The notes: generated by a model from the sequence alone, not told the origin. Counted from the stretch's first letter, positions 39,337 to 53,150 are shown. The stretch: 64,000 bases of DNA from Cacajao melanocephalus (GCA_963573385.1 CAUYLG010021619.1:1-64000); one strand, 5' to 3'. Program-made: numbers and translations.

Positions 39337-40589
39337 ATCTTCACTCTTTATCTAAACTAAAAAATTGTATACTCTTTCTTAATAATTTATAAATTTATGG
39401 AAGTCTTGGCTCATCCCATAGTTATGGCTTGCTGTGAAGCTCTGAAGCTTTTCAGTCCTCTAAGTTGTTTTGTAATTTATGAAGTGCATTGAAATAAACT
39501 AATTCATTTTGATAATGCTTTTTACACATTGGTTGTTCAATTTCATGGGTCATTACCATAACTTTCTTGTATCACACACTTAATAAAAATGGAATGAAAA
39601 GTCATGATCCAAAATCTGACAACTGTGTGAAACCTCTCGGCTTTTCTGAATGTATTTTTGTCCACTGAGGAAAAATTTTCCTTTTTCCTCCAACTTTGTG
39701 TTTTGCAGAATGTATTATGTACCCATATAATGCTATATAAGATGATTGTAGGCAGTCTACTGACAAACATTTATACTTATACTTATTTAAATTAAAAAAA
39801 AAACAGCATAAGTACATTGACTCCATAATTCCAAATATATCACTGTATAGGAATGGATAAAATTAGACAATGATTTAATTTCAAATTAAACTACATAAGT
39901 TATTAGTTATGATAAATATGGCATAATATACATAAGTAATAGTACAAGTTATATTAGTTTATGACAGAAAATGTATAAAAAATTGTAAGAAAATAAAGAT
40001 TGGGAAACGCTTATTCTACATGTCTCGGCTATTGAAAGTTCTACAATTTGTGTTTATTCTTCAAGACACCTCTTTAAATACTGAGAAAAGACTGACTACC
40101 ATTCTATTTGTTGTGCCTAAATTTGGAGGATCATAATGGTAATGTGGAAAGGAGATTCAGTTATAATTCCAGCTCTGAGAGTTGTAAGATGTATGTGGAA
40201 TTGAAGAATTATTGAAGCTGTCAGAGCAATTCTGGCAAATCAAATAAGTCAAATTTATAAATGAAATACATTAGCTTGTCTTAAGAACTCAACTACTGCA
40301 TATAAATGATCAAATTTTCAAATACCTTACAAATTAAAATATATCTTGAGCCATTATATATTTCAAATTGAAATCACTAATCCTGTAGAGAAAAAAATTG
40401 TACTTTTTTATGTACCTCTGGAGTACACTCTTCCAGATGATCTGAATCTAGTCTTTCACTGTCTTTGTGCTATTTTGCAAGTCTGCACATTGTAGCTAAC
40501 TGATAGCTACAAAGACAATTCTTATTATACATATGTAAATTCTGTCCTGTCCTATAAAAATTCAATTGCCTTCCCTCCCTTGAAAAAAA

Positions 40590-40590
<1 letters not shown>

Positions 40591-40633
<43 letters not shown>
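40591..40633. repeat. (GT)n microsatellite, perfect
   Basis: About 21 uninterrupted GT units preceded by an A-run. The perfect repeat suggests length variability. Confidence 0.97.
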
Positions 40634-40634
<1 letters not shown>

Positions 40635-41435
40635 AATTCCTAATCTATAAATATGTCTGTTTTGGGAATCTCTTTTGAACTGATTACATTTTTTTGATTT
40701 CTTCAATGATTAATGAGTGGAATAAAATCTTTATGCAATTTTTCTATCTTCATGAGAATTGGTTTCACCTGTTTTAAAAAAAATTGCCTTTTAACAAGCT
40801 TTTGTCTAATTGTGTCAAACAAATGTCAAAATCACAGAGATTATCTCATGAATAAAAAATGTATTTCTGGAAATAAAACAAAATCTTTAAACAATGGGTT
40901 AGATCAGTGGTTCTAAAGTTTTAGTTAAGCTTGAGAATTACTAAGACTTTTAAGAGCAAATACAAATATAAAATAAGAGACTTAAAATTCTCTATGTTGA
41001 AACCAAGAGATTTTTTCCTCTCCATTTCTGAAAAAAATTGCTTTAGAAGATTTGTAAATTATTTATTTATCTCTTTAAAAGATATATAAATCTTTTAAAA
41101 AGCTGAAGAAGACTCTTACCAACTTTAAGATCCAGAATACTTTTTCCAAGTACCTGGGAGACAATTCTGAAATGAAATCATCAAGGAAGATAACTCTCCC
41201 ATTTCCCAGTTTCTGTAGGAGGGTGGAAGCCTAAGTTCTGTAGAAGCCTTGCTTTGAAGCTATCTTCCATTATAAAAATGTGAGACGTTTGTTGAGACCT
41301 TTGTCAATATTGAACATCCTGCCTTGTTCTCAAGGGATCTTCAGTTAATGCCTATCATGCTTCTAATTTCGCAAACTGATTTTTTTTTTTTTGGAACCAG
41401 CCTAATGTAATTAGGAATTTAAAAACTACTTATTT

Positions 41436-41482
41436 TCTCCCCTCCCCCTTCCCTTTCTTCCTCTTCCTTCTTCCTTCTTCGT
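41436..41482. repeat. Polypyrimidine (CCTT-rich) tract
   Basis: Plus-strand C/T-only run ('tctcccctcccccttccctt' and on), giving a homopurine opposite strand. Confidence 0.85.
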
Positions 41483-41639
41483 GTTTTCTTTGTCTCAATA
41501 CCAGATTCTACTGAAAAGAAGCTTCTTAATAAGCTCTGACACACAAGTAGACATTTGTTATTCAGGAAGCAAAAAAAAAAAAAACCTGTGAAAGGAAAAT
41601 AAATCTTGGGACCCCCCAAATCACTAAGCCAAAGGGAAA

Positions 41640-42312
41640 AGCCAAATTGAGAACGGTGTCAAGCAGACCTGCCTCCTGTTGTATTTCAGACTAAGATAGC
41701 TACAAAGACAAAAATAGCTACATACCACCCTCACAATTTGTCCACAAGGAGATTCCCTGTGGGCCTCAAAATCTTTACCCTAAAACAGTTCTGTTGAATT
41801 TCACTCTGGCAATGTAAATTAATTGCTTATCTTCACAGGTTGAGGGCAAAGGACAGAACTCAAAGTTATCCCTCTGCTCACCTGAGACAAAGGTATATCT
41901 TATTGGTTCTTCTGCCCTAATGTTTATGTAAAAATGTAGATTCACTTAATCAGACTAAGGCCTAAGCGACTATTACTCTACCCACCACACATGTAAATTG
42001 TGTCTTAAGTGAAGTGCTGATCAAAGATATGAATGCAACCTTTTATCTCTTATCTATCTATGACCTGGAAGCCAAGCCCCTTGCCCCTTTGAGTTGCCTC
42101 TCCTTTCTGGACCAAACCCATGTAAATTGTACACATATTTATTGGTGTCTCATGTCTCCCTAAAAAGTATAAAACCAAGCTGTATTCCAACCACCTTGGG
42201 TACGTGTCATCAGGACCTCCCGAGGCTATGTCAGAGGTACGTTCTTTAACCTTAACAAAGTAAATGTTCTAAATTTGATTGAGACCTCCCTCAGATAATT
42301 TTGGGTTCACAA
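41640..42312 (+). mobile_element. Solo ERV LTR (MER39/MER21-like)
   Basis: The distal half has LTR organisation: 'gtctcatgtctccctaaaaa', a TATA-like 'gtataaaaccaagctg' near 42168, 'ccaccttgggtacgtgtcat', 'aggacctcccgaggctatgt', a degraded poly(A) signal in 'aacaaagtaaatgttctaa', then 'gagacctccctcagataatt' and 'tgggttcaca'. This ending is shared by MER39- and MER21-type LTRs. The 5' edge near 41640 is approximate. Confidence 0.65.
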
Positions 42313-43538
42313 GAGTTACAGAATCTATCTTGCAATAAATTGAATAAGGTCAAAAACCTGATGATCATTTATTGAAGTCTGACCCTCCCAGTTAGAGGTG
42401 GGTGCATGAATTTATTTAAATAAAAGCACACATAATTTTTTCAATTTTGTCAAAGGAAGCTGTTGTCCAAAATCCTCTGTGCTAGTTGACAAACTACTAA
42501 TTTTACCAATAAATAAGCATTTAACTTTCACTGTGTTAATTAGTGTAGCTTCAGATGTTGATGGAAGAGAAAGATAGCTGAAACACCAGTAGATGCGGCC
42601 TTTGAGGGTGGCCTTTTAGATTAAAGGACAGAAGACCACCTCCAGAGTGTGAATTCTTGATTAGGGCAACTGCTGTCCCTAGGGTGCAAATTGAAACTAA
42701 CTCAGATTTTAATCACAGCCTCCACACTGAAGTATTTTCAAATAAATTTCTTCCATCATAATATCAGTGTATTATGCATCCCTTGGGCTTTTAAAAAAGT
42801 TTTACCAGTACCCAGTTTTTATCCTTTTTCTTACATTTTTTTTCTTGATTTTTGAATAGCTGAAACTAAACTTTCCTTAGTTCTGAAACGGCTAATTTTC
42901 TATTATTGTTTTGTAAGATTCTGCATCTTCCCTCCCTGTACTGCTAATTTTTCTCTTTGGCCAAAGTTCTGTTACTATATTGACCCTACCAGGCCACTTC
43001 GCTCCTTTAAAAGACATCCTTTATAAGTATTTGTGTTGGTCAGTCCAGTATTTCTCATCACTGACTACAGTTAAAAATCTATATTGTAGTGATTTTCAGT
43101 TTCATATTTAAAGAATAGGTATGGCAAAGGGATAAAATTTAAAAAATGAGATGGTTGGGAAATTTAGTGTAAAGGCAAAAAGTACCCACAGAAAGTGTGA
43201 GTCATAAATGGAAGGGTAGAGAAGGAATGTTTTCTCAACTCCCTTAGTGTCCTTGACTGGCCCTGAAAATAAAACTTACAATGACAGATTAACGTGAGAA
43301 AAGCATACACATTTACTTAAAGGTTTACATGGCATGGGGACATTCATAAGGAAAGGATAACCAGGCCTTTACCTGTGAAAAAACTGTGTATATATTATGC
43401 TAAGTCTGATGAAAGAAGTAGACAGTTGTGAAGAAACATGATTACATTAAAATGGGTATGAGCTAATGGAAATTAACTAGGGGAAACTCAGCAAGGCCTG
43501 TTTGTTCAGATATTTTTCTGTGTTTCTGTGAGACATTC
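42313..43538. other. Non-coding sequence; possible old repeat at 43255-43510
   Basis: No gene recognised. The part with 'acagattaacgtgagaaaag', 'tttacatggcatggggac' and 'aactcagcaaggcctgtttg' looks like a dispersed repeat I have seen in mammalian DNA, but I cannot name it. Confidence 0.4.
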
Positions 43539-43930
43539 TGATATGGTTAGGCTTTGTGTCCCCACCCAAATCTTATCTTGAATTATAATCCTCATAATCT
43601 CCATATTCCCCATGCGTCAAGGGAGAAACCAGGTAGAGGTAATTGAATCATGGGGGTGGTTTTCCACATGCTATTCTCATGACAGTCAGTGAGTTCTCAT
43701 GAGATCTGATGGTTATATAAGGGGCTCTTCCCTCCTTCACTTGGTACTTCTACTTTCTGCTGCCTTGTAAAGAAGATACCTTGCTTCTCTCTCTTGCTTT
43801 CCACCATGATTGTAAGTTTCCCAAGGCCTCCCCAGCCGTACAGAACAGTGAGTCAATTAAACCTCTTTACTTTATAAATTATCCCGTCTGAGATATGTCT
43901 TTATTAGCAGTGTGAGATTAGACTAATATA
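43539..43930 (+). mobile_element. 5' LTR of MST-type MaLR element (copy 2)
   Basis: Starts TGATATGGTTAGGC and follows the MaLR LTR plan: 'tgtccccacccaaatctta', 'gaatcatgggggtggttttc', 'agttctcatgagatctgatg', 'ccaccatgattgtaagtttc', 'gagtcaattaaacctcttta' and 'tttattagcagtgtgag', ending 'gactaatata'. Length about 392 bases. More complete than the LTR of copy 1. Confidence 0.92.
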
Positions 43931-45431
43931 GTAAATTGGCATTGTGGAGAGTGGGGTACTACTATAAAGATACCCAAAAATGTAGAAGTGCATTGGAACT
44001 GGGTAACAGGCAGAGGTTGGAAGAGTTTGGAGGGCTCAGAAGAAAACAGAAAGATCTGGGAAAGTTTGGAATTTCCTAGAGACTTGCTGAATGTTTTTGA
44101 CCGAAATGCTGACAGTGATGTGGACAACAAAGTTGAGGCTGAGGTGGTCTCAGATGGAAATCAGGAACTTCTTGGGACCTAAAGCGAAGGTTACTCTTGC
44201 TATGCTTTAGCAAACAGATTGGAAGCATTTTGCCCTTGCCCCAGAGATTTGTGGAACTTTGAACTTGAGAGAGGTGTTCTGAAATTTAAACTTATCTCTA
44301 AAGGGGAAGCAGAGCATAAAAGTTTGGAAAATTTGCAGCCTGATAAGATGATAGAAAAGAAAAATTCATTTCCTGGGGAGAAATTTAAACTAGTTGTAGA
44401 AATTTGCATAAGTAATGAGAAGCCAAATGTTAATCAGCAAGACAATGTGGAAAATATCTCCCGGGCATGTCAGAGGTCTTCACAGCAGCCCCTCCTATTA
44501 TAGGTTCAGAGGCCTGAGAGGACAAAAGGGTTTAGTGGGCTGTGTGCAGAGCCTTGCTGCTTTGTGCAGTCTTGTTACCGGTGCCCTGCATCCTAGCCAT
44601 GGCTAAAAAGGGCCAATGCGTAGCTCAGGTCGTTGCTTCAGAGTGTGAGCCCTAAGCCCTGGCAGTTTCCATGTGGTATTGGGCCTGTGGGTGCACAGAA
44701 GTCAAGAACTGAGGTTTGGGAACCTCTGTCTAGATTTCAGAGGATGTGTGGAAATGCCTGGATGTCCAGGGAGAAGTTTGCTACAGGGGCAGAGGCTTCA
44801 TGGAGACACTCTGCTAGGACAATGTGGAAAGGAAATGTAGGGCTGGAACTCCCACACAGAATCCCACCGGGGCACTGCCAAGTGGAGCTGTGAGAAGAGG
44901 GCCACCATCCTCCAGACACCAGAATGGTAGATCAACTGACAGCTGGCATTGTGTGCCTGGAAAAGCCACAGACACTCAATACAAGCTTGTGAAACCAGCC
45001 AGGAGGTGGGTTGTACCCTGCAAAGCCACAAGAGCAGAACTGCCCAAGACCATGGGAACCCACCGCTTGCATTAGTTTGATCTAGATGTGAGACATGGAG
45101 TCAAAGGAGATAATTCAAAGTTTAAGATTTGACTGTTCTGCTGGGTTTCAAACTTGCTTGGGCCTGCTCTTCATTATGGCCAATTTCTCCCATTTGGAAA
45201 AGATGTATTTACCCAATGCCTGTACCTCAATTGTATCTAGGAAGTAACTAACTTGTTTTTGATTTTACAGGTTCATAGACTGAAGGGACTTGCCTTGTCT
45301 CAGATAAGACTTTGGACCTGGACTTGTGGGTTAATACTGGAATGAATTAAGACTTTAGGGGACTGTTGGGAAGGCATGATTGGTTTTGAAATGTGAAAGG
45401 GACATAAAATTTGGGAAAAACCAGGAGCCGA
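43931..45431 (+). mobile_element. MaLR internal region (copy 2)
   Basis: About 1.5 kb starting 'gtaaattggcattgtggaga'. It parallels copy 1 closely by eye ('agtttggaatttcctagaga', 'gccatggctaaaaagggcc', 'ggatgtgtggaaatgcctgg', 'gaattaagactttaggggac'). The gag-like frame of copy 1 is broken here into frames of 86 and 83 codons. No reverse transcriptase or protease motif is present, as expected for MaLR. Confidence 0.9.
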
Positions 45432-45519
45432 ATAATGTGGTTAGGCTTTGTGTCCTTACCCAAATCTCATCTTGAATTGTAATCCCCATAATTCCCATGT
45501 GTCAAGGGAGAGACCAGAT
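45432..45519 (+). mobile_element. Truncated 3' LTR of MaLR copy 2
   Basis: It restarts at 'aatgtggttaggctttgtgt' and follows the LTR for about 90 bases to 'aagggagagaccagatg', then leaves it. About three quarters of the LTR are missing, including the regions that would hold the promoter and poly(A) signal. Confidence 0.88.
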
Positions 45520-45659
45520 GTCAAACATCTGTCATCTAGAATCTTGAACTTTGAGACTTATGCCATGACTGAATGAAATTTTGGTTTACCCTCCTGGGAA
45601 GGTGATGACTGTATTTTGGAGGCAGAAGGTAGTAAAGTGAATATTTGGTGACTAGAAAT

Positions 45660-46005
45660 CTGAAATATTACCACTGTTGACCAGTTATCTTTTCTGAACA
45701 CATGATAGGATCATCCTTTCCTATCCCTTTGAATTTAGGTGCACCTCTTTAAATTTTTTGCCAAAAAACGTGGCTGAAAAGGATGAAAGCATAAACGGTG
45801 CTAACTTTGAGTGTCAATATCTGATTTGCCATTTTTCTTCCCTCACAGGGATAAGAGTGGAAGCATAAATTCAAGAGTCTCCATCTGAGGAACCGAAAGA
45901 TTGTGAAGAGCACAGCCCCCCACTGTTCACCTGATGTAGGCAAGAAACAGAAGAAAAAATAAACTTCCGTTGGGTTATACCTTTGAAACTTGGACATATT
46001 ATGTA
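45660..46005 (+). mobile_element. Probable MLT1/MaLR-type LTR fragment
   Basis: Text such as 'acacatgataggatcatcct', 'tcctatccctttgaattta', 'gatttgccatttttcttccc' and 'aaaaaataaacttccgttgg' followed by 'ttatacctttgaaact' follows the order of MLT1-type LTR 3' portions. Diverged, and the 5' part is unclear. Confidence 0.55.
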
Positions 46006-46103
46006 ATGTAGAATGAACTTGCCCACTTCAACTTATGTAATTTTTTTACCTGATATCACAATTTATTTCTGATTTTGTTAATTAAGATAATATTTACTAT
46101 TCT

Positions 46104-46128
46104 AATATATATATATATATATATATAA
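46104..46128. repeat. (AT)n microsatellite
   Basis: About twelve AT units in a row within a generally AT-rich stretch. Confidence 0.95.
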
Positions 46129-46769
46129 TATTTAAAAATCATTGAATTCAAAGCTGCTTATAATTCTTCACTGTATTTTTGGTTATTCTTTCCCAAATTT
46201 TATTATGCTAACAGTATAATCTATCTTATAGTATTGTTTCTCAGTACTATTTTAGGAAAGGCCCAAGTGTATTATGGCTGTGCTTTAGAAAAAATATTGT
46301 TCCAGCTTTATAGACAAGTCATTGTAAGAGTTAAGAGTTACACCGAAAAAAAAAAAAGTACTTTGAAGCTATGGGATCTTTTGGTCACTGAAACAGTCAT
46401 GTCAAATGGTTAAATGGATGTAGACAGAAGATAAATTATATATTGATATTAATGATTAACCTATATAGATACTGAATAGACAGTATCTTTCTTTTGCTTA
46501 TATAGCCATGCTTTGCCAAGAATTATTTAGAGAAAGTAGAAAAGAAATCTGTGAATCCCATTCTTTTTACTTGGTTCAATTTCCTGGTCTACTCTATTTA
46601 ATAAGAATCCTGCTGTTTTTCTATCAGACATTGTAGCATTGTGCATCATTTCTTAATTACTTGCCATTTTACTTCTATACTGGCTTTTAAATTATTTGTG
46701 ACAGAAGCTCAACAATCAATACTTGCTTGAAATCTCCTTACTTTATTTTTGTACAGAATTTTATCGTGT
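46129..46769. other. Non-coding sequence, nothing recognised
   Basis: AT-rich, with an A-run at 46346-46358. No gene or repeat family recognised. Confidence 0.45.
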
Positions 46770-47125
46770 GTGTGTCTTAATTCATTGGAACTGCTATGAC
46801 CAAATGCCTTAGACTGGGTCGCTTATAAACAACAGATATTTATTTCTCACAGTTCTAAAGGCTGGGAAGTCCATGATAACGACACCAGCAGATTTGGTTA
46901 TTTGGTGAAGGCTGCTTTTTGGCAGCTTCTAACTATGTTGCCATGTGGTGGAAGAGACAAGGCAGCTCTCTGGGGTCCCTTTAATAAAGGCACTAATCCC
47001 ATTCATGAAGGCTCCACTCTAATAATCTAATCACGTTCCAAAGGTCCTGCCTCTTAATACCATCACTTTGGTGACTAAGTTTTCAACAGGCAAATTTTGG
47101 GAGAACACAATCAGGCCATGGCAGT
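46770..47125 (-). mobile_element. MLT1/MST-type LTR, minus strand
   Basis: Reversed MaLR LTR: 'cttaattcattggaactgct', 'agactgggtcgcttataaac', 'tatttatttctcacagttct', 'gctgggaagtccatgataac', 'gttgccatgtggtggaagag', 'ggcactaatcccattcatga' and 'aaaggtcctgcctcttaata', ending 'caggccatggcag'. Nearly complete but decayed. Confidence 0.8.
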
Positions 47126-48982
<1,857 letters not shown>

Positions 48983-48984
48983 AC

Positions 48985-49622
48985 TATTTTTTAATTTTTA
49001 ACTTTTAGTTTTTGTGGGTATATAGTAGGTATATAAATTTAGGAGGTATATGAGATGTTTTGATACAGGCATTTAATGTGTAATAAAGACATCATGGAGA
49101 ATGGGGTATCCATTTCCTCTAGCATTTATCCTTTGTGTTACAAACAATCCAGTTACACATTTTTTTTTTTTGAGACAGACTTTTGCTCTTGCTGTCCAGG
49201 CTGGAGTGCAATGGTGTGATCTCAGCTCACTACAACCTCCGCCTCCCTGATTCACAAGTGATTCTCCTACCTCAGCCTCCTGAGTAGCTGGGATTACAGG
49301 CATGTACTACCATGCCCAGCTAATGTTTTGTTTTAATTTGATGTGATCCCGTTTGTCCATTTTAGTAGAGATGGGGTTTCTTCATGTTGGTCAGGCTGGT
49401 CTCGAGCTCCCAACCTCAGGTGATCTGCCTGCCTCAGCCTCCCAAAACGCTGAGATTACAGGTGTGACCACCGTGCCCAGCCCTACTCATTTAAAAATGT
49501 ACAATTAAATTATTATTGACTACAGTCATCCTGTTCTGATAGCAAATATTAGGTCTTATTCATTTCTTTCTGTTTTCACTATCCTTCCTAGCTTCTGGTA
49601 ACCATCCTTCTACTCTTTATCT
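48985..49622 (-). mobile_element. L1 3'UTR fragment (L1MA/L1MB-like), split by an Alu
   Basis: The left piece (to 49163) has 'gtttttgtgggtatatagta', 'gatgttttgatacaggcatt', 'atcatggagaatggggtatc' and 'catttatcctttgtgttaca'. The right piece (from about 49491) has 'aaaatgtacaattaaattat' and 'gactacagtcatcctgttct'. They are consecutive parts of a reversed L1 3'UTR, interrupted at 49164-49484. Confidence 0.78.
49164..49484 (-). mobile_element. Alu (AluS-like), minus strand, carrying a short foreign insert
   Basis: Reversed Alu with a T-tail, 'ggctggagtgcaatggtgtg', 'tgagtagctgggattacagg' and 'gtcaggctggtctcgagct'. Between the 'cagctaat' and 'tagtagagatggggtttc' blocks it has about 27 extra bases ('ttaatttgatgtgatcccgt' and neighbours) not found in Alu. 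The insertion splits an L1 3'UTR. Confidence 0.94.
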
Positions 49623-49633
49623 CTGTGGGATAC

Positions 49634-49731
49634 ACCCCCGTGGTCCAATACCTCCCACCAGGCCCCACCTTCAACACTGAGGATTAAATTTCAACATGAG
49701 ATTTGGACGGGGCAAACATTTAAACCATAAT
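49634..49731 (-). mobile_element. MST/THE1-type LTR fragment
   Basis: Reversed start of a MaLR LTR: 'gtccaatacctcccaccagg', 'ccccaccttcaacactgagg', 'tttcaacatgagatttggac' and 'aaacatttaaaccata'. Only about 100 bases are present. Confidence 0.78.
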
Positions 49732-50496
49732 ACCTACTCTCATGGAACATACACTATAGAATGGAGAGCACAAAGTATTTAAATAAACACACAAATTTGC
49801 AATAGAAATGAAGACAAATGCTGCAAAGAAGAGTAGGCAGTACTAAGGTGGACCACTGGATAACTAGATACTAAATCAATGTAGGGTTCCCAAATAAATA
49901 GCACTTGTGCATCATACTTAAATGGCTGGCAAAATAAGTGTCATATTGGAGTCAGCAGCATGTGCGATATTCCTATAGTGGGAAAAAGAATAAGTACAAG
50001 GCTATAAGAAGGCTAAATGAAAATCAGTAAAATCTGTAGTAAGAGGTGAGGTTGACAGGTAAGTATAAACCAGACCGTGTATGAGTGTTTTTAAATCTCT
50101 CTCTTTATCCAGGGAACTGGAATGTCATTGAATGGTTTGAATGAAGAGAATGACATGATTTACATTTTGAAAAGATTGCTACATAGGCATTGTGCAAAGG
50201 AGAGAATAGAGGGTGCAAGAAAAATGTGGGCAGAGGGTCTAGCACTTGTCCCAGCATGGCTGTAGGGTGATGGAGGTGGGTATGGCCATAGAAAGAAAAA
50301 TGTGGATTTAGAAGATATTTAGGAAGCACAATGAATGGAAATAAGGTACTGCATTGGACACAGGGATTAGTGGAGGGAGAGGTGTCAAGGATAATTATAA
50401 TTTTTTAGCTTGTGCAATTGAATAGATGATAGGACTTAAATGAACTAAGAGCACTGTAGGAGAAACAAGATTAAAACAACATTAAAACAAGTGTCC
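49732..50496. other. Non-coding sequence, possibly an ancient repeat
   Basis: Phrases such as 'gaagagaatgacatgattta', 'aaaagattgctacatagg' and 'gagaggtgtcaaggataatt' recall an ancient dispersed mammalian repeat that I cannot name. No gene. The 74-codon minus-strand frame is unsupported. Confidence 0.4.
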
Positions 50497-51240
50497 TGGA
50501 TATTTTTTTACACTTTATTTTTCAGAACAGTTCTAGACTTATAGAAAAGCTAAGCAAATAGTGTAGAAAGAACCCATATACCCCCTCTTGTCCGCATGAT
50601 TTTCCCTATTATTTCTACTTGAGTTAGGTGGTACATTTGTTACAATTAATGGATGAATATGGGTACATTATTACTAAGTAAAGTCCATAGTTTACATTAA
50701 GGTTCATTCTGTGTTATACAGTTCTGTGGGTTTTGACAGATGCCACTATCCTACATCTACCAGTACAATATCATGAATAATAGTTTCACCACCCCCAAAA
50801 TGGCCAATGCTTCACCTATACATTGTTCTTCCTGCTCTGCAGAGACACCCGGCAACCCCTGATCTTTTTAACCTTCTATAATTTTGCTTTTTCAGCATTT
50901 TACATGGTTAAAATTATATATTGACTTTTTAGACTAGCTTATTTCACTTAGCAATATAGATTTAGTCTCTTTATGTTTCTTTATGGCTTGATAGCTCATT
51001 TCCTTTATCATGCAATAATATTCCATTGTATGGATGTACTAATTTACTTATTCTTTCACCTATTGAAGAGTATCTTGGTTGCTTCCAGTTTGGTGTGATA
51101 ACAAGTTATGTGCCTATAAACATTTGTGTGCAAATTTTTTGTGGGCATGAATTTTCACCTCATTCAGATAAATACCTAATACTGTGATTGCTGGATTGCA
51201 CATTCAAACTATGTTTAGCTTGGTAAGAAACTTGCAAACT
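50497..51240 (-). mobile_element. L1M (L1ME-like) 3'-end fragment
   Basis: Reversed order of an old L1 tail: 'tttacactttatttttcaga', 'cagttctgtgggttttgaca', 'aatattccattgtatggatg', 'cttggttgcttccagtttgg', 'tgtgcctataaacatttgtg', 'gataaatacctaatactgtg' and 'ggtaagaaacttgcaaac'. It stops abruptly where an LTR begins. Confidence 0.85.
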
Positions 51241-51905
51241 GGTAACTCTCCAGGTTGGGGCTACGTTCCAAAAGAGTGCTCCCAACTTCAGATGCCAGTT
51301 GCAAACATAGGTTGTGACCTATGCTTCTCACCAATTAGCTATAAATTGGAGTTTCCACAACCCACTTCTTAGGTTCTATTAATTTGCTAGAGAGGTTCAC
51401 TCAACTCAGGTAACACACATTACTATATTTACTCATGTACTATAAAGGATTACAAACAATACAGATGCACAGCCAGCAGGAAGAGATGCACAGGGCAAGG
51501 GGCAAGTCATGTGGGAAGGGGTTCAGACCTTACATTCTCTCTCTGAGCATGGCAACCTGTAGGGACCTCCTTACGTTCAGGATTTAGAAGCTCATCCAAA
51601 CCCAGGGTTTTTTGTTTGTTTGTTTATGGAAGTTTCATTATATAGTCATGATTGATAAAATTATTGGCCATTGGTGATTAGCTTAACCTTCTCAAGAGGT
51701 GGGGGGATGGGGGTGAAGGTCTCAATCCTCTAATCATGCCTTGGTCTTTCTCGTGACCAGCTCCCATCCCAAAGCAAATAGGGCCTCCGGACACCAGTCA
51801 TGTCATTAGCATACAGAAAACGCTCATTACTTTGGAGAGTTTAAGGGTTTTAGGAGCTATATGTCAGGAAATGAGGTCAAAGACCAAATATATATATTTC
51901 ACAAT
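51241..51905 (-). mobile_element. Solo ERV LTR, minus strand, inserted in L1M
   Basis: About 665 bases between an L1M fragment and other repeats. The minus-strand reading begins TGTGAAATATA (51905 downwards), giving the TG start expected of an LTR. Recognisable blocks on the plus strand are 'tcactcaactcaggtaacac', 'ggattacaaacaatacagat', 'attggccattggtgattagc', 'ctaatcatgccttggtcttt' and 'gtcattagcatacagaaaac'. I recognise it as a known dispersed LTR but cannot give the family with certainty. Confidence 0.65.
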
Positions 51906-51916
51906 ATCCCAGATGT

Positions 51917-52105
51917 CTTAGTATGTTTGGGGTTCCATAACAAAGTAGTATAAGCCGGGTGGTTTATAAGCAACAAACAATTATTCTTCGTAAGATCAAG
52001 GTGTATTTGGTATCTGGAATCTGGGCACAGTTCCTCATGGATGGTGCCTTCTTACTCTACCTCACAGGGTGGAAGGACTGAGGGGATCACCCTTGGGCCT
52101 CTTTC
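51917..52105 (-). mobile_element. MLT1/MST-type LTR fragment
   Basis: Reversed LTR start: 'gtcttagtatgtttggggtt', 'ccataacaaagtagtataag', 'ccgggtggtttataagcaac' and 'gatcaaggtgtatttggta'. It breaks off near 52105 at an Alu-like piece. Confidence 0.7.
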
Positions 52106-52192
52106 TTTTTTTTAGACAAGATCTGGCTCTTACTTTTTGTCCCGGCAGCAAATGATCTTAGCTCACTGCAGTCTCCACCTCCTGGGCTCAAA
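52106..52192 (-). repeat. Alu/FLAM left-monomer fragment
   Basis: T-run then 'agacaagatctggctcttac', 'gatcttagctcactgcagtc' and 'tccacctcctgggctcaaag', matching a reversed Alu left monomer. The 'cctgggctcaa' wording is AluJ/FLAM-like. Only about 85 bases are present. Confidence 0.75.
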
Positions 52193-52982
52193 GGTATGTT
52201 GTAAACAACTTTATGTCCACAAATTTGTTAACTTAGATAAAGGATATAAATTCTCTTCTGAAGATTATCTGAATTAATAAATTAAATAAAACTGTTGAAT
52301 GTTTTGAAAGACACACTTTAACAATCTCACCCAACATAAATAGATATTATTAATGAGTCCATAGCTATGAAAGATATGAAACCAATCATTAATAACCTTT
52401 CAAAATAGAAAGTACTGGGCCAAGATTATTTCACTGGCAAATTCAATCAAATATTTAAGGAAGATTCTCTATGATATGATTCTCTATGATATTACTCTGC
52501 AATATTTTCCAGAATATAGAAGCAAAGGAACCCTTCTTAACTATTCAGCATTACCCTAATATATAGTCTTGCATTACCCTGATATCGAAACCAGGTACAA
52601 ACATGTAAGAAATAAAAACTGCAGACCAGTTTCTGCCATAGCATGGGTGCAAAATCTTCAACAAATATTGGAAAATCAAATACAACAATGTATAAAAGTA
52701 TGATACACCATACTCTAGCAGGATTTATTCCAGGTATGCAAGCCTGGTTCAAAATTCGATAATCAATATAATCTATTACAACTATAACCTAATAAAAAAT
52801 TACCTGATTATATCAATAGGTTCAGAAAAAGCATTTGACAAAACCTTACACTTAACTCATGATAAAAACTCTCAGCACACTAGGAATAGAAGGGAACTTC
52901 CAGTTAACTTAATAAATTACATGTACAAAAATCTCACAGCTAACATCATACTTAATGGAAAGAAACTGGCTGTTTTTACCCT
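52193..52982 (+). mobile_element. L1M fragment (ORF2 RT region)
   Basis: Plus-strand decayed ORF2: 'gaaagtactgggccaagatt', 'tttcactggcaaattcaatc', 'caggatttattccaggtatg', 'aaagcatttgacaaaacctt' (the AEKAFD region) and 'ctaacatcatacttaatgg'. It ends at 'tttttaccctg' and is cut by an LTR fragment. Confidence 0.82.
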
Positions 52983-52983
52983 G

Positions 52984-53150
52984 CTACGGTTTAAATGTTT
53001 TTCCCCCACCCCCTACAAAACTCATATGTTGAAATCTTAACCCCCAACTTGATAGTATTAAATGAGGCCTTTGGAAGGTGATTAGGTTATGGGGGCAAAA
53101 CATCATGAAAGGTATTAATGCCTTTATTACCTTTTTAATATCCATGAGAC
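52984..53150 (+). mobile_element. MLT1/MST-type LTR fragment
   Basis: 'tgctacggtttaaatgtttt', 'aaaactcatatgttgaaatc', 'aacccccaacttgatagtat', 'aggcctttggaaggtgatta' and 'ggttatgggggcaaaac' match the first part of an MLT1/MST-type LTR in plus orientation. Only the 5' portion is present. Confidence 0.78.

Larger units (their letters stand above)
39337..41638. other. Non-coding sequence with simple repeats
   Basis: No gene recognised. A sequence at about 40910 ('cagtggttctaaagttttag') resembles the start of a MER5-type element, but the match fades quickly. A 10-bp inverted repeat ('tttaaaagat'/'atcttttaaa') with a 6-base loop lies at 41074-41099. Confidence 0.45.
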
